Source: an uncultured bacterium (lineage in GTDB: Bacteria; Acidobacteriota; Thermoanaerobaculia; Multivoradales; J023). From it: DNA of 35,866 bases. The notes beneath the pieces are model-generated. The model saw only the letters and a program-made list of their open reading frames with translations. It made no database searches and was not told where the DNA came from. The position numbers and the translations under genes are program-made. The DNA lies in the NCBI GenBank assembly GCA_937948815.1, contig CALFAM010000199.1, positions 1 through 35,866 of the forward strand, in the 5' to 3' direction. Shown in pieces: positions 34,103-35,866 of the stretch. The first letter of the stretch is position 1. The number at the start of each line of letters is the position of its first letter.

Positions 34103-34205
34103 CGCGTTGGTAGACGTCGTGCGTTGCCCCGATCCTTCGAAGGTCACCGGTTGGAGATCGATTTCTTGCCTGCCGGTAAGTCGGAAACAATGGCACGGGA
34201 CACAA

Positions 34206-34244
34206 AACGGCCGGGTTCGCCTCGAAAGCGATTACCCGGCCGTT
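34206..34244 (-). terminator. Rho-independent terminator of the secreted-protein gene
   Basis: On the minus strand AACGGCCGGGT and ACCCGGCCGTT form a perfect 11-bp stem with a 17-nt loop, followed by TTTTGTG. It starts 44 bases after the stop at 34288 and separates that gene from the parvulin operon. Confidence 0.85.
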
Positions 34245-34287
34245 CAGGCTCCGCAGCTTATCGGGAGCCGAGCGATCTCCAGAAGGA

Positions 34288-35034
34288 TCAGTCGATCGCG
34301 AAGCTCATCAGCTCGACCGGCAGGTTTTCACCGGTGGCGCGCAAGATCGCGTTCTGCTGGAAGGCAACGCCGGAAGAGCCCACGGCCGTGATGGTCGGGA
34401 CGAAGCCGGTCGAGGTGAAGGCAATGCGGGCGCCGTTGAGCCCTTCGCCGATCGTGGCCGCACCCTCGGTGAGCGCGACACCGTCGCACGTGCTGTTGAG
34501 CGCCGATGCCGGCGGCGCACACTGCAGGCCGGTGTAGGCCGTGTTGCGGATCGCGGCGATGAAGTCACCCGAGTGCCCCGTGATCGGATCGACGGCCCCA
34601 CTGACGGTACCGACTGCAGCCATGATGGTCGAACCGGTCGAAGCGGTACCCGTAGGCACGCCTGTGATCAGAAAGCGACGAAGAAGCTGCGCGGTGCCGG
34701 CACCCGGATCCCAGATCGAGCCGACGACGCTGCCACCGTAGTTGCCCGCCAGACGGAACGTGATGGTGGTCACGCCATGGGGGTTCTGCAGCATGTTGAA
34801 CCGGTTGCCGACGGTGCCGTCGACCTGCGGATCACGCTGGAACGGCGTGTTGTTGTCGTAGGGGATGGTTCCGACGACGCCGTCCGGGATGCCGGCGACT
34901 GCGGGCGTCACGGTTGCCTTGATACCGGAACCTGCCGAAGCTTTCCGTTGGGGATTGTCTTGCGCTCCAACCTGACTCGCTCCCACGATCACGATGAGCA
35001 TCAATGTCAGGCGAAGAATCGCTGCGAACTTCAT
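34288..35034 (-). CDS. Secreted protein of unknown function ending in LPVELMSF
   Basis: The ATG at 35034 has AAGGAG six bases upstream, so I use it instead of 35061 (248 aa). A signal peptide (FAAILRLTLMLIVIVGASQVGA) is followed by a Gly/Thr/Ser/Val-rich region with short beta-type stretches, including VTTITFRLAGNYGGSVVGSIWDPGAGTAQ. Two cysteines (LQCAPPASALNSTCDG) could form a disulfide. The C-terminus is ENLPVELMSFAID; LPVELxSF is a string I associate with the ends or sorting-domain junctions of exported proteins in Bacteroidetes and Acidobacteriota. No domain recognised. It has its own promoter (35104-35133) and terminator (34206-34244). Confidence 0.85.
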   Translation of the reverse strand: MKFAAILRLTLMLIVIVGASQVGAQDNPQRKASAGSGIKATVTPAVAGIPDGVVGTIPYDNNTPFQRDPQVDGTVGNRFNMLQNPHGVTTITFRLAGNYGGSVVGSIWDPGAGTAQLLRRFLITGVPTGTASTGSTIMAAVGTVSGAVDPITGHSGDFIAAIRNTAYTGLQCAPPASALNSTCDGVALTEGAATIGEGLNGARIAFTSTGFVPTITAVGSSGVAFQQNAILRATGENLPVELMSFAID

Positions 35035-35103
35035 GGCCGCTCCTTGCTTTTTGAAAGACACGCCCGGAACGAAGACTCCGGGTACAAGTTCCGAGTTTCA
35101 AGG

Positions 35104-35133
35104 AGAATAGCAAGGCGCTCAGGTGGACGTCAA
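35104..35133 (-). promoter_or_regulatory. Sigma-70 promoter of the secreted-protein gene
   Basis: The minus strand reads TTGACG, 18 bases, TATTCT. Transcription would start near 35097, leaving a leader of about 62 bases with a small hairpin (CCCGGA/TCCGGG at 35063-35082) before the AAGGAG ribosome-binding site. Confidence 0.55.
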
Positions 35134-35163
35134 TGGTCCATTTCATCCAAACTCCCAAAACAA

Positions 35164-35207
35164 TTCGACCAGGCTCGCCCATTCGTTCGACCAGGCTCAC
35201 CCATTCG
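35164..35207. repeat. Two 22-bp direct tandem repeats upstream of the GntR gene
   Basis: Units at 35164-35185 and 35186-35207 begin ttcgaccaggctc/ttcgaccaggctca and differ by one base. They sit between the divergent promoters, next to the -35 of the GntR gene. The 22-bp spacing (two helical turns) is compatible with binding of a dimer to each unit, but this is conjecture. Confidence 0.7.
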
Positions 35208-35216
35208 TGCTGCTGC

Positions 35217-35250
35217 TTGCCGACGGCCCACTGTACTAGTACGATAGTAC
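35217..35250 (+). promoter_or_regulatory. Promoter and palindromic operator of the YtrA-like regulator
   Basis: TTGCCG (35217-35222), 17 bases, TACGAT (35240-35245) resembles a promoter. A perfect palindrome GTACTA-GTACGA-TAGTAC (35233-35250) covers the -10, as in autoregulated GntR/YtrA genes. The ATG at 35255 is only about three bases past the predicted start of transcription. Confidence 0.6.
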
Positions 35251-35254
35251 GGCG

Positions 35255-35680
35255 ATGTTCATTCGAATTCAGTCCGCCGACACCACTCCGATCTATCTTC
35301 AAATCGTCGAGCAGATCCGCCGCATGGCAGCATCCGGACGCCTCCCCGCCGGCTCGCGTTTGCCGTCGGTGCGCCGCCTGGCCGACCAGTTGCTCGTCAA
35401 CCACAACACGGTGGCACGTGCCTACCGGACCCTCGAACGGGAAGGCGTGGCCACCGGACGTCAAGGGCATGGTGTTTTCGTCACCGATCAGCGCTCCCCC
35501 TTCCGCGCCGCCGAGCGCACGGCGCTCCTTCATGACAGCGTCGACCGCCTGCTCACCGAAGCCGCGGAGCTCCGGGTCGAGGTCGAGGATGTGATTACCC
35601 TGGTCCGTTCCCGGGCGAGGCAGCACGCCGACTCGGAGGAAGCATCGGCCCAGTCGCAGGGTGAAGGACGATCGTCATGA
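35255..35680 (+). CDS. GntR-family regulator, YtrA subfamily
   Basis: The 141-aa protein has a GntR winged HTH (about 10-78: TPIYLQIVEQIRRMAASGRLPAGSRLPSVRRLADQLLVNHNTVARAYRTLEREGVATGRQGHGVFV) and only a short helical C-terminus, the size that defines the YtrA subfamily. These regulators usually repress an ABC-transporter operon with which they are co-transcribed. Here the stop overlaps the start of an ABC ATPase (ATGA), exactly that arrangement. A palindrome overlapping its -10 is a probable autoregulatory site. The mRNA appears nearly leaderless. Confidence 0.94.
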   Translation: MFIRIQSADTTPIYLQIVEQIRRMAASGRLPAGSRLPSVRRLADQLLVNHNTVARAYRTLEREGVATGRQGHGVFVTDQRSPFRAAERTALLHDSVDRLLTEAAELRVEVEDVITLVRSRARQHADSEEASAQSQGEGRSS

Positions 35681-35866
35681 GTGTCATTGCGATCGAAGCG
35701 CTCTCGCGTCAGTTCGGCGCCAAGCATGCGCTCTGCCAGGTCGACCTTGCGCTTCCCCGTGGCACCGTGCTCGGCTTGGTCGGTCAGAACGGCGCCGGCA
35801 AGACCACGCTGATCCGCCACGTGCTCGGCATGCTGCGGGCGCGCAGCGGAACGGTACGGGTCTTCG
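35677..35866 (+). CDS. ABC transporter ATP-binding protein (partial, runs off right edge)
   Basis: The first 63 residues read MSVIAIEALSRQFGAKHALCQVDLALPRGTVLGLVGQNGAGKTTLIRHVLGML with a complete Walker A (GQNGAGKTT), then ARSGTVRVF at the edge. The style matches drug- or peptide-type ABC ATPases paired with YtrA-like regulators. The ATG overlaps the regulator stop. Signature and Walker B lie beyond the window, and the permease should follow. Confidence 0.92.
   Translation, partial: MSVIAIEALSRQFGAKHALCQVDLALPRGTVLGLVGQNGAGKTTLIRHVLGMLRARSGTVRVF

Overview
The window is GC-rich bacterial chromosome with densely packed genes, many joined by 4-nt ATGA or GTGA overlaps. No rRNA, tRNA, insertion sequence, phage gene or CRISPR array was seen. 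The gene families (DUF4301, a sulfatase-like/TPR lipoprotein, multi-domain parvulins, a MacA/LolD-like/FtsX efflux set, UppP with an ISSTAHL motif, a GAF/sigma-54 activator) suggest a Gram-negative organism, most likely Acidobacteriota. That placement comes from family recall, not a search.

Left part (1-5.6 kb, minus strand). A GAF/sigma-54 activator runs off the left edge and is split by an in-frame TGA. An operon follows: ECF sigma factor, membrane anti-sigma-like protein, and a membrane protein with a bactofilin-like repeat domain. Upstream of it lies a compact promoter-to-terminator unit that looks like a ~68-nt small RNA rich in anti-Shine-Dalgarno motifs. uppP (lipid carrier recycling) comes next.

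5.8-17.6 kb (plus strand). An envelope-sugar cluster holds rfbB, rfbC, DUF4301 (motifs resemble a sugar nucleotidyltransferase) and a polytopic GT-C-like protein. A small XRE regulator and rsgA follow. Then comes a coupled four-gene unit: ChvI/ChvG-like response regulator and kinase, SAM methyltransferase, and B12-binding radical SAM enzyme.

17.6-24.3 kb. An OmpR-type two-component pair (minus) diverges from an adaptor/ATPase/permease efflux operon (plus). The shared intergenic region carries an inverted repeat.

24.3-28.3 kb. A PPOX-family flavoprotein, a 440-bp gap with a diverged tandem repeat, and a coupled carbonic anhydrase/cytochrome c pair lie on the minus strand. A MocR-type regulator diverges from them.

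28.3-35.9 kb. A minus-strand operon encodes a parvulin, an AlkP/sulfatase-like TPR lipoprotein and a second parvulin. A secreted protein with its own promoter and terminator follows. At the right edge a YtrA-like GntR regulator with a palindromic operator is coupled to an ABC ATPase that is cut by the window end.

The best candidates for something undescribed are the putative anti-SD small RNA, the DUF4301 enzyme beside rfbBC, the parvulin-sulfatase-parvulin operon, and the sigma/anti-sigma/bactofilin-like operon. Most other long lines of the ORF track are high-GC shadows.
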